From positions 1 to 64,000 of the forward strand of contig CAXKVR010000008.1 in the NCBI GenBank assembly GCA_964058845.1: 64,000 nucleotides of DNA. The letters run 5' to 3'. The notes beneath the pieces are model-generated. The model made no database searches and was not told the origin of the DNA. It was given only the letters and a program-made list of their open reading frames with translations. A program made the translations under genes and the position numbers. Origin of the DNA: Carex sylvatica (taxonomy: Eukaryota > Streptophyta > Magnoliopsida > Poales > Cyperaceae). Positions 10,741 through 22,679 of this stretch are shown piece after piece (position 1 is the first letter of the stretch; each line of letters opens with the position of its first letter).

Positions 10741-12150
10741 GCTTGTGTTAGTTGTACCACTGTATGCTAATAAGTATGTTTGTGAAGGATTGTTAAGAGA
10801 AAACTAATTAATTTCACCATTTTACTTGAGTACGTGTTCATAATAGCTTCAGATCTACTAATTAATATGGATTATGGAGGCATAGTCTGTATATATATAA
10901 CCTGATCTAGAACTAATTAAACCAAGTTTTCGCGTCTTAACTAAAAGAACCTGCATATATATTTTAATAAGAAACGTTTTTTAATTGATGGTATTCTTCA
11001 GAAGTTGAATCTTCATAAAGATCATATAAGGATGCTAAATTACATTTTTTTGGCAAATATAAGAACTGAATTATCAACTAACCAGATTAATCAGAAATTT
11101 TGATCGAAAGCAATTGGATTGGTTGCCTCCATGAAAAAATTAGACTTATCTCTTTCTACTTTTCAATTTTTGTTAAAATGTCTCTGTCAGTAAACTTATG
11201 TTGAGTCACAGATTTATTTTATTTCCAGTTTATCTATCAAGTTTATCTTTCATTTGAGAGGAGTGAGTGGAGATAACGAAGGGGAATATACATAGGAGTC
11301 CCTTGATCCCTTCTAAGCTGAACTTTAGCCAACTAGATTATTTTTCTTTTGTTGTTCTAATAATTCTATTCTCGAATAGTTAACCTCAGTGGAAGCGAAC
11401 CACGTACTATCAGAATTTCGGATGCAAAACAACCGTCGGGGAACTTATGTACGTTGTTTAGTATATTAGATTAACTTAACTCTATTCCAAGATCCCAACA
11501 CTTGGTATTTGCTGAAATATATACAAATCTCAATTTTGGTATTTGCTCAAATAAAAAGATGCAGTACGTATGTCAGCATGGTTAAATAAAAAAAATGACG
11601 GTAGTTTCTTAGGTGTTACTGGCAAACAAAGTTCTCTGAGGAAGAGCTGATTTTGCTCAAGCACTTGTCCTTAAAGTTAAAGGGTCATTTTCTAAATTTT
11701 CTGTAAGAGCTCGCTCCAGAAAGGGAAGAGAGCAGAGGTGGGCGAAGACGTGACCAGATTTAAAATAAACTCTCTCTCTCCTCTCCTTTATTTAGCCGTT
11801 TGTGGAACACAGTAACTTAGTTGGAGAATTGAATTCGATTGCTAGGAAAAGGGAAGTGGTCCAAGTGGAAAGTACAAGCCAAAACCGGAATCGACCTACA
11901 GCCACAGGTAGGCTTTAGTGTTACTAATAAATGCATCTCATTCTCATAACCAGATGCGAAGCCATAAAAAAACTAATGTAATTGAATCCCTCCTCTTATA
12001 TCAAAGTCATTTTAAAAAATAATTAATTGACTAGAGATTAGGAGACAGATAAATTAACAAAGACTACCACCCTCATCTAAATTAAAACGCTTCTAATTGT
12101 TACAAGAAGACAGATAAATTAGATAAACTAGACCTACTAAAACTCAACGA
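10741..12150. other. Intergenic region without a supported gene
   Basis: AT-rich sequence with a CT microsatellite-like stretch (about 11770-11795). I found no exon with homology or splice structure. The right end probably includes the 3' UTR of the minus-strand TOC159-family gene. Confidence 0.45.
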
Positions 12151-12171
12151 AATGATAAAAAAAACAAAGTT

Positions 12172-15100
12172 TCATTGCAAAATTTTACTTTCTGCAGAGG
12201 CATTGCTACTGTCCTTACGGAACCTGTTAAAAATAGCTACTCCTAACGAAATTAAACCCAATATGGCAATTTGGGTCTGTTCTGAAGACTTCACATTAAC
12301 ACTCACATGCCCAGTCCTCTTGCCATCAACTCCGAAATTAACCAATAATTTTGAACTGGGACTGACCTCGAGCTGGGTTTTAAAACTGGCACCGATTGAC
12401 AAAACATCTTTTAACTTTACCAAATTCAATTCGATGGATGATTGGGATTGTCCCACTGGGCAATCCCTACTACTGATTTGCGCCTCCAGATCACACCCAT
12501 AAATTGTACCATCTTTTGCATGCACCATGCCCGTGGTACCGGTTAATGTCACCTGCTTAGAAATGCGAGCATGATTTGCTATCTTCAAACCAGTGGAGAC
12601 CATGTCCCCTGAAAGAGCAACTGAAATGCCCCCTGTTGTTGAGTTCTTTAATCTGGTCTCGCCATGAAGGATATATGCCATGCAGTCCCCGAACTTTTGA
12701 ATCTCTAGGTTGGTTAAGGTTGACCCTACTTCACCATGCCTGGCACATATTGATGAGTCTAGATGAATCGTAAATTCTTCCTTGTTCTTTTTAAGCTGTA
12801 CCCATGTTGAGGCTGGAAATCGCCCCCCTATAACAAGGGTCTGATCCACAATTACCCCATTTAGCCTGTGTAAAACAAACAAAAATGAAACGGAAGAATT
12901 GTTAGATGAATCGAGATACTTTTGAACTACTCTACTTCATTCTATTTAAAAGGGCCGTCGCAGGAACTACTTTAATTTACGCAGTCTAGAGACCAAAGTA
13001 CAAGGCATTGGTATACAAAAAGAAAGTCATGAATGGTAATGAAAGATAGAAGGCCGATATAGTGATCCTTGCAAATAACTAAACAATTTTCTTCAAGTAG
13101 TTTTCTTACCCACAATCGTGGTCCCACCCTTCTGCATCAGAGACAGCTCGAACATGCACTGACGAATTGGTATTCTCCAACAAACGGTACCGGTAAGAAG
13201 GGCAATCTCCATCAAATGAGAGAGGCAAGGCCAAGTCATTAATATGCACAGATTTTGTTGCACCTTGCTCCTTGCCCAAATCATTTACGCCTTGAACTGC
13301 AGCCAACCCATCTGACATGTTCCTCTTCATCTCCTTTGATCTTCTCTTCGCCTCCTTCCTCTGTTTGTTCTCAAACAGCTTAATACGGTGTGCGTACTCC
13401 TCAAAATATACCCTTTTTTGCTCCCTGCTAAGTTTATCAATTTCAGATTTCTTTAGTTGTTTGAAAGATGGTAATGTATCATAATCCTCCTCTCCTCTCT
13501 CTGGATCTGAATCAGAGAGCTCTTCACTATCATCATCTGACTCCACAGACCCACCTGTCAGATTCAGGTGCGGCCTAGATCGCAACAGAGATGAAAGAAA
13601 AAACTGGAGAGGTAGGCGAAACATACCCAAACCAAAACCAGCATCTGATAAAGCAAGGTCATCGGGTTTCAACACAGAATAGACTTCTGACAAAATCTTG
13701 ACTGAGTAACACAACAGAAGAAGGTTAGGCCTCCATGCAATGCCATTAGGCAACAACTGTTCGCCTCCCTGGTTGGTTCTACATGAGGCATGATTCTCAA
13801 CTAATGTGACTGGATTCGATAAGGTCATATCCTGTGTGGCCATATGTATGGTTCGCTGTGTTGCATGAACCTGTTGTGCCATGTACGTTTCATAATTTAA
13901 CTGGGCCCCTGACGGGCCCTCGGGGGGGGCAGACCCTGCATGTGTCAGAGCTCTGACTACCTTCTGCCAGACTGCTCTGCCCAAGGTTTCAGTAATGGTC
14001 GTTAAAATGGGTATGTCATTGAAATTTCGGGTTTGCAAATCAACTCTATCCACATAGAGCACCACGTCTGGTGGGTGCTTTTTGACATGCCTCTTTACAG
14101 ATGACAAAAGCTTCCGATTTGCACCTTGGTCCATGACAGAGGTACTTAGACCCGGTGTATCTACCACACGAAGAACAACACCATCAATCACTCCAACAAT
14201 CTCCCTAATGCAGTCAGTACCAATGTCAAAAGCATCAGTACGAGACGTCTCAGTTTTGAAAATTGAATTTATTAAGGCACTTTTCCCAACACCTGTTTTA
14301 CCAAGCACCAAAATGGTACATGAAAAATTCAGATCCTTTCCCTCAGCATCAAGACATAATGCCTCCCTCTTGGCTTTTTCAAGTGTTTTGGCATCATCGA
14401 GCCATGTTTTGAGCTTAAGACCTTCAGCTACAGTCAGTCGGTTAAGGAGTTCAGATGCAGTTTTATTCTCTTCAATCGACAATCCTAGCCGATTTACTAC
14501 CCGTATAAACTTCACCCTTACCGAGTTGACTATTTCATGCACTTTCTTTCCTTCTTCAGTCAATAAATTGACAAAATCATCACAACTATCACTGGGGGAA
14601 GCATCAGCTTGGCTTCCTTCTAAATGAACTGTGTTCATGGACGGGGAGACTGGACTGGTATCAGCAGGTAGGGCCCGATCGACAGAGAAAAGTCTGGTTC
14701 CATCTGGTGCAGAGGTGATGGCAATTGTCGCGTCTGCTGGGGTGCCTGTTGCTTGCCGAATTAAAGCTGCTAGAGCTGAAGGGTCAAACTCGACTGTCTC
14801 GTCTCCTTCTTCGCTTTCATTCAAATTTTCTTCATCAAAATTCACAGTGGTGATTGACGACTCATAATCTGTCGCCTCATCAAAGTTAATACCATCTGCT
14901 GTTACTGTTCCCTCTCTGTCTTTAGACAATTTGTATTGTCTTGCGTCTCCATCTTTGGTGCCTTCTACCAGCTTATCATTGGCATCTCCAACCCTAAACA
15001 AAGTGTTCTCACCAACTTTTTCAGTATTGGCACCTTCTAATGAAGGCACTGTGTGGATGCTGCTGCCTTCAAGAGTGTCAAACTCAGGTTCAAATCTAGC

Positions 15101-16691
15101 TTCTTTGTACTCTGAATTATCTATAGATAGTGAATTCTTATTTGAATTTGCCAAATCGGACACCACATTTCTGCCATTTTTATCATACTCATCTCTATCC
15201 GGTGAGTATGATAGCACCCCAAGGCTTTCTGTGGCAACCTCAGATTCAAGTTTTTCATCTGGCACCTCAGTCATAGTCCCACTGCTAACATTCCTATAAT
15301 TATTTTCTTCACTGCTACCTATAGAGAGAGGTTCCATTATTGAACCTAAAAAAATTTAAAGAATACAGGTAATTTAATGCTCGCTTCTTATCTATTATTA
15401 TATGCTGAAGCTATTAGCGATTCTTCAGGTTTATGTGTTTTGTACGAGACCAGATTGCAATTTGTTTAATCTATTTTGTCAAGTAATTGCCTGGAAAGGA
15501 TCTTGAGACTTAAGACATCAGCATATGACTGGACCACCATACAGTAGTATCCGAAACCAATAATTTGCAAGGTTTAGTACCAGAATTTACTAGACAACAT
15601 TGCAATTATTTGGACAACGAGATGTTTGAAAAATATATAAGAGTATAATTACCATCATAAGTTGGTGCCTCTTTGAGATAATTTGAAGAATCCTCTCCAC
15701 CAAGAAATGTATCAATGCCTGGAAGAGTATGAAGAAAATAAAGTTAATTTTACATGAGAAAAACAATACATAAGTGCTGATTGTTTTATTTCCAAAAATT
15801 TTAATCCCAGGATATAGTAACAGAATAAAAAATGTTTTAGTTCCTCCGACGGTTGTCATCAAATTATCTTTCTTCAATACAAACAGAATTACTAGAAAGG
15901 AGACTGCTAAATGAACACAACAGTATCATAGTTCATTATAATTCTAGCATCAACTCTAACCCAGAAGCATTGAGATTACATATACATTATAGATTGTTTC
16001 TTGCAACTTGAGGATCAATTTCTTTTTTGGGGTTTGACAATAATTGTGACTGGTATCCGCAGAGCAGCACAATGCAGTATGTATAAGATAGCATATCAAT
16101 ACTAAATTGTTTTTTCTTCCAAGTTGAATTACTACGAAGCGAACAAAAGATAACCATTCAGCCCCAGAAGATGAATTATCCATATCTCTCTGATTCGTGG
16201 ACAAGTATTTAGTATTTAGTATTTAGTATTTAGTATTTAGTATTTAGTATTTAGTATTATATGAATTCCTTATCTACTGTCAGTTATGTTATTGTGTGAT
16301 AATAGTAGAAAACATTACCTGTCGTGTCAGTAGCTTGTAATAAAGCATCATCTTCCGAGGCAGTTGAAAGAACTTTTGCTGCATGAAAGGGCCAATCTGT
16401 CTCCACTTGTTCCTCTTCTAAACTATCGTAGTCTTCATCTCCAGTAATTTTCGCTACAGGTATTGAAAAAGTCCTCCGAAATGCCGCGGTAGACGCCTCC
16501 AGTCCAGTTGTGCCACTTGCAATCGTCATAGTCTCTTCGCCTGGGTCGGAGGCGCTCTCGTAAGAGTTGGCAGATACGTCAGAGTAAACTGGAGATATGT
16601 CAGAGTCGGTGTCGTCGTGCATCGACAGACGCGCGCGGATTAGAAGGGGGCCTCGTGCTGTGGTCAAAGGGACAGGTCCAGTGGAGGCCAT
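12172..16691 (-). CDS. TOC159: Translocase of chloroplast, TOC159 family (preprotein receptor GTPase)
   Basis: Four exons on the minus strand join in phase: 16691-16319, 15718-15653, 15345-13110 and 12865-12172, giving 1122 aa. The product is a chloroplast outer-envelope GTPase that recognises transit peptides and works with TOC33/34 and the TOC75 channel. Residues 1-~480 are an acidic, low-complexity A domain. The G domain holds the P-loop GKTGVGKSALINS (about residue 494) and the G3 motif VVDTPG (about residue 542), followed by DVVLYVDRVDLQ and ALTHAGSAPPEGP. The M domain (about 760-1122) has ESDDDSEELSDSDPE, the LSREQKRVYFEEY coil and SEGWDHD-type sequence, and ends in a weak hydrophobic helix. 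The length lies between TOC120 and TOC132 and TOC159. The A domain is too variable to assign the paralogue, and the G domain looks divergent, so the symbol denotes the family. Confidence 0.9.
16206..16257. repeat. (TATTTAG)7 minisatellite in TOC159 intron 1
   Basis: Seven near-perfect head-to-tail copies of TATTTAG occur just inside intron 1, about 60 bp past the exon 1 donor. The copy number is likely polymorphic. Confidence 0.95.
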
Positions 16692-17125
16692 AATGGGATT
16701 GGGAGGGGGGGTGGAGCCTCTAATGGCGAATTGAAATCACTGTTGTAGTACGTGATTTGTTAGGTTAGGTGGAGTTTGTTTGTGGTGTGCGTTTGTTTAT
16801 CGTTTGGGTAGTGTTGAGGTGAGTGAGAGAGTAAATGAATTGAGATGCTCTCTCCATTTCCATGAAATGGAGATGTTCTTCGGTAGGCCAAATGGCCAAT
16901 GTTTCATCGGAAAGGAAAGCCATCGTATCCTCCCAGGTACCTGACAGACTCAAGCACATTAGTTCTATCCGGGACAAAATCAAATCAAATCAATCCATTA
17001 TATGAGGTCCGTTTTGAGATTCGTACCAAGTTAAATGAACTAATCTGGATCTTACCTTTGTAATTTGCTTGACTCAGGTACCTGGGGGTGATCCGAATTC
17101 GCCGCGTTGGTATAATTTCTAGGAA

Positions 17126-17302
17126 TACCTAGACATTTCAGTATATCACAGTATTTTGCATGACCGACGTGTCCGGTGACTATTCGGGGACAGCGCGGGG
17201 GCAGTATTATTTGAGCATTGAGAATCGTGCAGAACGTATTTGAACGGTTGGGATTTTCCATAAGCCTCGCAAAATATGAGATATCTTGGAGGATGCGAAT
17301 TC
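17126..17302. mobile_element. Decayed MITE, copy 2 of the CATCCTCTGAG family
   Basis: It contains 'catgaccgacgtgtccggtg', 'ctattcgggg', 'gcagtatt', 'gagaatcgtgcagaacgt', 'gaacggttg' and the right end 'gaggatgcgaattc'. The left inverted repeat is worn. It lies in the 0.8-kb gap between the divergent TOC159-family gene and the PPR pseudogene. Confidence 0.75.
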
Positions 17303-17512
17303 TAATTTAGAGAGTATCGAATTATTTCAGAATTTACTGTAGATAGCTTAGCTAAAGATATCATTTGTTAATAAGAGTGTTCCAGAGCGAAGCGTATAAA
17401 ACGAACTGAGGCGAACTGAGTGTTCCAGAGGAAATTCGCTCTAGGCTCTAGCTAGTGAGTCTAGTCAAATCAAACACTGGAGAAAAGCCCCTGAATGCCT
17501 ACTCGCTCTAGT

Positions 17513-19132
17513 GAGCATTGAGAGAGAGGGGTTGTATACCTTGTGTGGTGGCGTATAATTCGATTTTAACATGCCTGGGTAGAAAAGGGAGAATAAGGGA
17601 GGCTTTGGATTTGTACAAACAAATGAAGAAAGATACTAGGCCCAATGTATCGACTTATAACAGTATTATAGACATCTTATGCTTAGCAGGCAGAGTAGAG
17701 GAGGTGTATGATATAAGAAATGAAATGGAAGCATCTGGTTTGTTTCCCAATGTACAAACAGCTAATATAATGGTGGATAGGTTGTGTAAGGCTAAAAGAC
17801 TGGAGGAAGCATACAAGGTGTTTGATGAATTGTCTCGGAGGGGTTGTGCTCCTGATTCAGCGACTTACGGCTCTTTGATTGATGGTTTGGGTAAAAAGGG
17901 AAAGTTGGATGAGGCATATAGGTTATATGAGAGTATGCTAGATGCAGGTCACAACCCTAATGCGGTAGTCTATACTTCTCTAATTAGGAACTTCTTTATT
18001 AATGGTAGGAGAGAGGATGGTCATAAATTGTTTAAGGAAATGCACCATACTGGGTGTAAACCTGATCTTACCCTGCTCAATACGTATATGGATTGCGTTT
18101 TAAAGGCTGGTGAAATTGAAACAGGTAAATCCATTTTTGAAGAAATTAAGAAGCATGGTTTATCTCCTGATGTGAGAAGCTATGCGATTTTAATTAATGG
18201 TTTAACAAAAGCTGGCCTTGCTAAAGAAACATACAAGTTATTTTATGAGATCAAAGAAAAAGGGCTTGCACTTGATGTACATGCATATAATGCTGTGATT
18301 GACGGATTTTGCAAAGCTGGTAAGGTAGATAAGGCGTACCAGTTGTTAGAAGAGATGAAGATCAAAGCTGTACCTCCTACTGTCGCTACTTATGGCACAT
18401 TAATCGATGGTTTATGTAAAATTGATCGGTTAGATGAGGCGTACATGCTTTTTGAAGAGGCAAAATCAAAGGGTATTTCAGTAAATGTGATAATCTACAG
18501 TAGTCTGATAGATGGGTTTGGAAAGGTCGGTAGAATAGACGAGGCCTATTTGATCCTACAAGAAATGATGCAGAAGGGCTTGGTGCCAAATGTGTACACA
18601 TGGAATTCTTTACTAGATGCATTAATGAAAGCTGAAGAAGTAAACGAGGCATTAGTTTGCTTCAATTCAATGAGGGAAATGAAATGTGTTCCTAACTCAT
18701 ACACCTATAGTATTCTCATAAACGGACTATGTCGCGTGCAGAAGTACAACAAGGCATTTATCTTCTGGCAAGAGATGCTAAAGCTGGGGTTGATACCGAA
18801 TTTGGTGACATATACCACTATGATATCAGGTCTGGCAAAGGCCGGTAATATATCAGATGCAGTCAGCTTATTTGAACGGTTCAAGTCAAATGGGGGTGTA
18901 CCCGATTCGGTGAGTTACAATGCTATAATAGAAGGGATGAGCAATGCAGGTAGAGCGGCTGATGCTTACCAGGTTTTCTAAGAGACCCGGCTGAGGGGTT
19001 GTAGGATAAACCCAAAGAGTTGTATGGTCTTATTGGATGCATTGCATAGGACCGAGTGTTTAGAAGAGGCTGCTATTGTGGGTGCTGTGTTGAGGGAGAT
19101 GGCTAAGTCACAGCATGCTTCCAAGTCCTTGT
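17513..19132 (+). pseudogene. 5'-truncated pentatricopeptide repeat (PPR) gene copy with premature stop
   Basis: An open frame of 487 codons (17518-18981) encodes about 13 P-type PPR motifs in tandem, e.g. TYNSIIDILCLAGRVEEVYD and NVIIYSSLIDGFGKVGRIDE. It matches, by memory, the C-terminal half of the intronless Arabidopsis gene At3g06920 (about 870 aa). Homology begins abruptly near 17513 within an RERGCIP-type repeat. No ATG lies at the junction (the first codon is TTG and a TGA lies just upstream); the first in-frame ATG is 17623. After DAYQVF a TAA replaces what should be a Glu codon, and the frame then continues to a normal-looking terminus (LEEAAIVGAVLREMAK...) ending at 19132. About 380 N-terminal residues are missing. 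PPR proteins bind organellar RNA. This copy is probably a recent partial duplication. Confidence 0.88.
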
Positions 19133-20900
19133 AAGTTAATTATTTTGCAATATGCATTGGAATGTTGGAGTCTTGATTGCGCAGCACTTTTATATTTATA
19201 GTGAGAGTAAATAGACTCTATATGCTTTTTAATGAAGAAAAGGAGAATTAATTTGGTTTAATTCAATTTTTTGTGTGCTGGTGTATGGAACAGCATAAGC
19301 TATTGCTTAGGTTTGGTCATTTTTTCACTAATATGAGGGCCAAATATGTATATATTGTTCTTCTTAATAAAATTACTTTTGAGGGGCGTATAATAAGTTC
19401 ATTTCTTTTCTGTTTCTTCTTGTAACTCCTTTAACTACTCTTTAAAATAGCTTATTTGGAGGGAACATTGCTTGGTCTACTGTCTATTACATAGACCCAT
19501 CATGCTTTCTTTTTAATTCTTATGACCACTTTGCTTGTTTTTTCCAATTCAATGGCTCTTAATTTCCTCTTTATTGTGTTTGAATTTACATTTCAGGCGT
19601 TTGAGTTCTCAAATTTTACAAAGAACCACAGTAATGTCTTACAAGTATCATTTACTTTAATAATTTTTTAAGAGGGGTTCTGCTGGAATGATGAAACTTA
19701 GCCAAATCAGAAATGAATTGTGCTCCTTGAGGCTTTTAAGCTTTGAGTTGAGGTGTGAATCACTGACGATAAATCTTGGGATTGGTTTATTTTCTGACCA
19801 GGACCCCTCTTTCCTAATCTGACAATATTTGGTCTCAGTATTTTTTTGTTTCTGTAGTTTTGAAGTGGCTTTATTTGTTACCTTTTATCCCTTTTTTTTT
19901 TTTTTCTTGGGAGACTGCATTGTTTATAGGTTTGAGCCTTGAGCCCTTGACTACAAAAATGGTTTGCATATTTTTCTCTGTTGACCTTTTATTGAAAAAT
20001 TTAGGGCTTATGACCTATTTTGTGAATCCACTTATCATCCGTTTCTTTTGCAAATCCTTAAAAAGAGCATTTTTTTTTTTAACCTTTGTTCTAGTTTGAA
20101 ATAAGCTCAGAAATAAAAAAAAAAATTAGGAACATATCAATCTTGAAAACAAACAAGATTTAGGGTTTGAATTTGACATTTGATTTTTAAATTTTGTACT
20201 ATAAAATAAAAATAAAAAAAGTAAGTGGTATTGTGACATTAAAAAGTTGTGAAGTTGGAACTCCGCTCGTATATGCTTGAATTATTTGGATAAACTGAAT
20301 ATCGAATTTGCGATTTAGGATCCGACGAAGGTACATGAAGAAATGTTGATAATATGTGCAGTAAGATTTTGGCACTGACCAATGCACTGCATGATAAATT
20401 GGTTTTAAAAATGTATTAAATTTGATATACGTACTTGTTAACTTTGTTTATAATTTGATTTTTCATATGCGTCGGTTGTCACGATTGTGCGTGTTATCAA
20501 CAACCAACTTTGATTAGCCACGTCATGTAAAATTACACCATAGTCCATAATTACATTTATGCCACTAAGCGACTAAAACCAATGGTAACTCCAACTAACA
20601 AGAACAGCAATGGACGGGAAACGAATTTAGAATTAGGCCATGTCTGAGGCCTTTCACATGTACTTTCAGATAATCCAGATTCAAGGAGGCATTTACTAAA
20701 CAGTTTAAATTAACCCCAAACAAACGGGAGCATTATTTCCTTGGCTATAGTATCAACCAAGTCCAGTTAATTCAACGGAAAACAACAAAATAGAAACAAG
20801 GAAAGACTGGATCCGATTGCAAAACCAACTCTAAATCCCGCTTGCTGATTGAAGCGACTAAAACAATATTAGGAAAATTGAACACTTATAGTGAGGGACC
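19133..20900. other. Intergenic region with T-rich sequence
   Basis: Sequence after the PPR end is probably its old 3' flank, followed by poly-T and poly-A runs (19890-19910, 20067-20080, 20115-20130). No gene is supported. The right end adjoins the 3' end of NDUFS5. Confidence 0.45.
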
Positions 20901-20915
20901 CTGCTCAAGAGAGGG

Positions 20916-22565
20916 TTAATGCTTCAGAGCCCCACCATGTACCCCGTCGGTTTCCTCATCTTTACGTTCCGCAGTGCGAAGCTGACGCTGTTCCTCTTTA
21001 TATACTCTGTTTCTCCTTTGGAACTGAAACAATAAGAAAGTATTAATAACCAAGCAGACCCCACTAAATTATCTTAAGTAAATAAATATATCGATGGAGT
21101 AAATATTATCCTAAGCAATATTAAACAAACAAATACTGTCGGCTCAGTACCCAGATGGCTCCATTCCAAGCCTTATAAATTCATAAAAATAATTTATTTA
21201 ATTTTTTTTCCCTTTGAAATTTCTTTGAACTTTATCCTTCCTCAATTTTCTAAAATTAACACTTAACGGTGCCATAGAAATAAATTCTGAACAAAACGGA
21301 CAGATAACATCAGATAGATTAGGTACCAGTCTGATATCCTATAAATTTTGGCCAAATGAGAAGATGGCAATAAGTGCCAGCTTACGCTGCACCAGAATGT
21401 GTAATGAATATAGGGATTTCACTCCTATCTCCAGGTAGAAGAATAACATTTAGTATAATTAAAGAACAAGTTCAATAACAAAAGAACAGAGAAACAAAAG
21501 AAATTCCTTTCAAACACATACAAAGTGTAAATGCAGATGCATTGATTCTGAATCAATAAAATGCAACCAAGTACATAAGTTACTTTATAGTTCAGCTGTT
21601 GATAATTGTTTATAATATACTCAATTATTTGCAACAACTGCACGAGGCTGTTCGGTAAATTAAAATAGAGTGGAATTAGGCCAGAAATGTAAAGTAGTTG
21701 CTGAAAACGTTAGGAATGGAATTGAATAGTGTAATCATGAAGGAATAGAAACAAGGTGGAATAGAATGGAAATTTTGCACTCAAACCCTCCCATTTTCCA
21801 CATAGCCACTCCACTGGCCTTGGAGTTGGGCCTATTTCACTTTGCCAATCGGAGTCCGAATAATATAAAAGCTCTATTTTCCCTATACCCTATTATTCTA
21901 TAGTTGCTGAACAGCTAATCCTATAATTACAGATATATCACCAACAAAAATCCCATAAAACCCTAAAAACTTGTTTCTATCCCCATAAATAAGTAATTTG
22001 AGTAATAGATGTGGCCAGTAAATTTTGTTCCTGATTCCCACAATAGACCCAACAGAAAACTTTTATCTATCTAGTTCAAAAGAGCATTCAACAAGACACG
22101 AGTAGTAACTACTGGACCTTTGATGAATTTGTGAGATTCCTAGAATCATAGCCAACAAAGAATCACCTAATATTTACAACTGAGCATACCTTAACCAACG
22201 ATTTCATTAATTTAATATTAGATAACCATCACACTTACCACATTAAACAAAAACGATGAAAACCAGGTCAAGTTAATGTACCAATCCTGTTGAAGTAGAT
22301 CGATTGGAACTTAATAATGCAAGAAAATACCGTATAGAACAGATCGATCGATCGATTAGGGTTCAAATTAAATCTAGCATAGAGAAGAGATAGAGATAGA
22401 GTTAGGAGTTTGTACCTCTTTGGAGTGGTGGAGGCACTCGAGGTAATCTTCGCGAAGGAGGTGGCAATCCTTCGGCTCGCGACAGCGCGACATGCACTCG
22501 CTGAAATCAACCCAGAAATCGTAGCATCTCCCCTTGTTCCCTGTTATTCCCCATCCCGACGCCAT
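20916..22565 (-). CDS. NDUFS5: NADH dehydrogenase (ubiquinone) iron-sulfur protein 5, complex I 15-kDa subunit
   Basis: Two exons, 22565-22416 and 21023-20916, join in phase 0 to give 85 aa. The start MASGWGITGNKGRCYDFW is almost identical to the plant NDUFS5 family from memory. Two CX9C pairs are visible (CYDFWVDFSEC and CHLLREDYLEC), the signature of intermembrane-space proteins oxidised by the MIA40/ERV1 relay. The C-terminus is charged (FQRRNRVYKEEQRQL). The protein is an accessory subunit on the intermembrane-space side of mitochondrial complex I. Despite its name, it binds no iron-sulfur cluster. Length and exon layout look normal. The single intron is 1.39 kb and carries a (GATC)n run near 22342. 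Confidence 0.95.
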
Positions 22566-22679
22566 CGTCGCCTCCTCTCTCTCTTTTCTCTGACTGTGAT
22601 TGGGAAATGGAGAGGTTCGCTAGGCCTAGGTGAAAAGAACGTTTACACCATCAACCCTATATAATTGAGAAATTATAAT

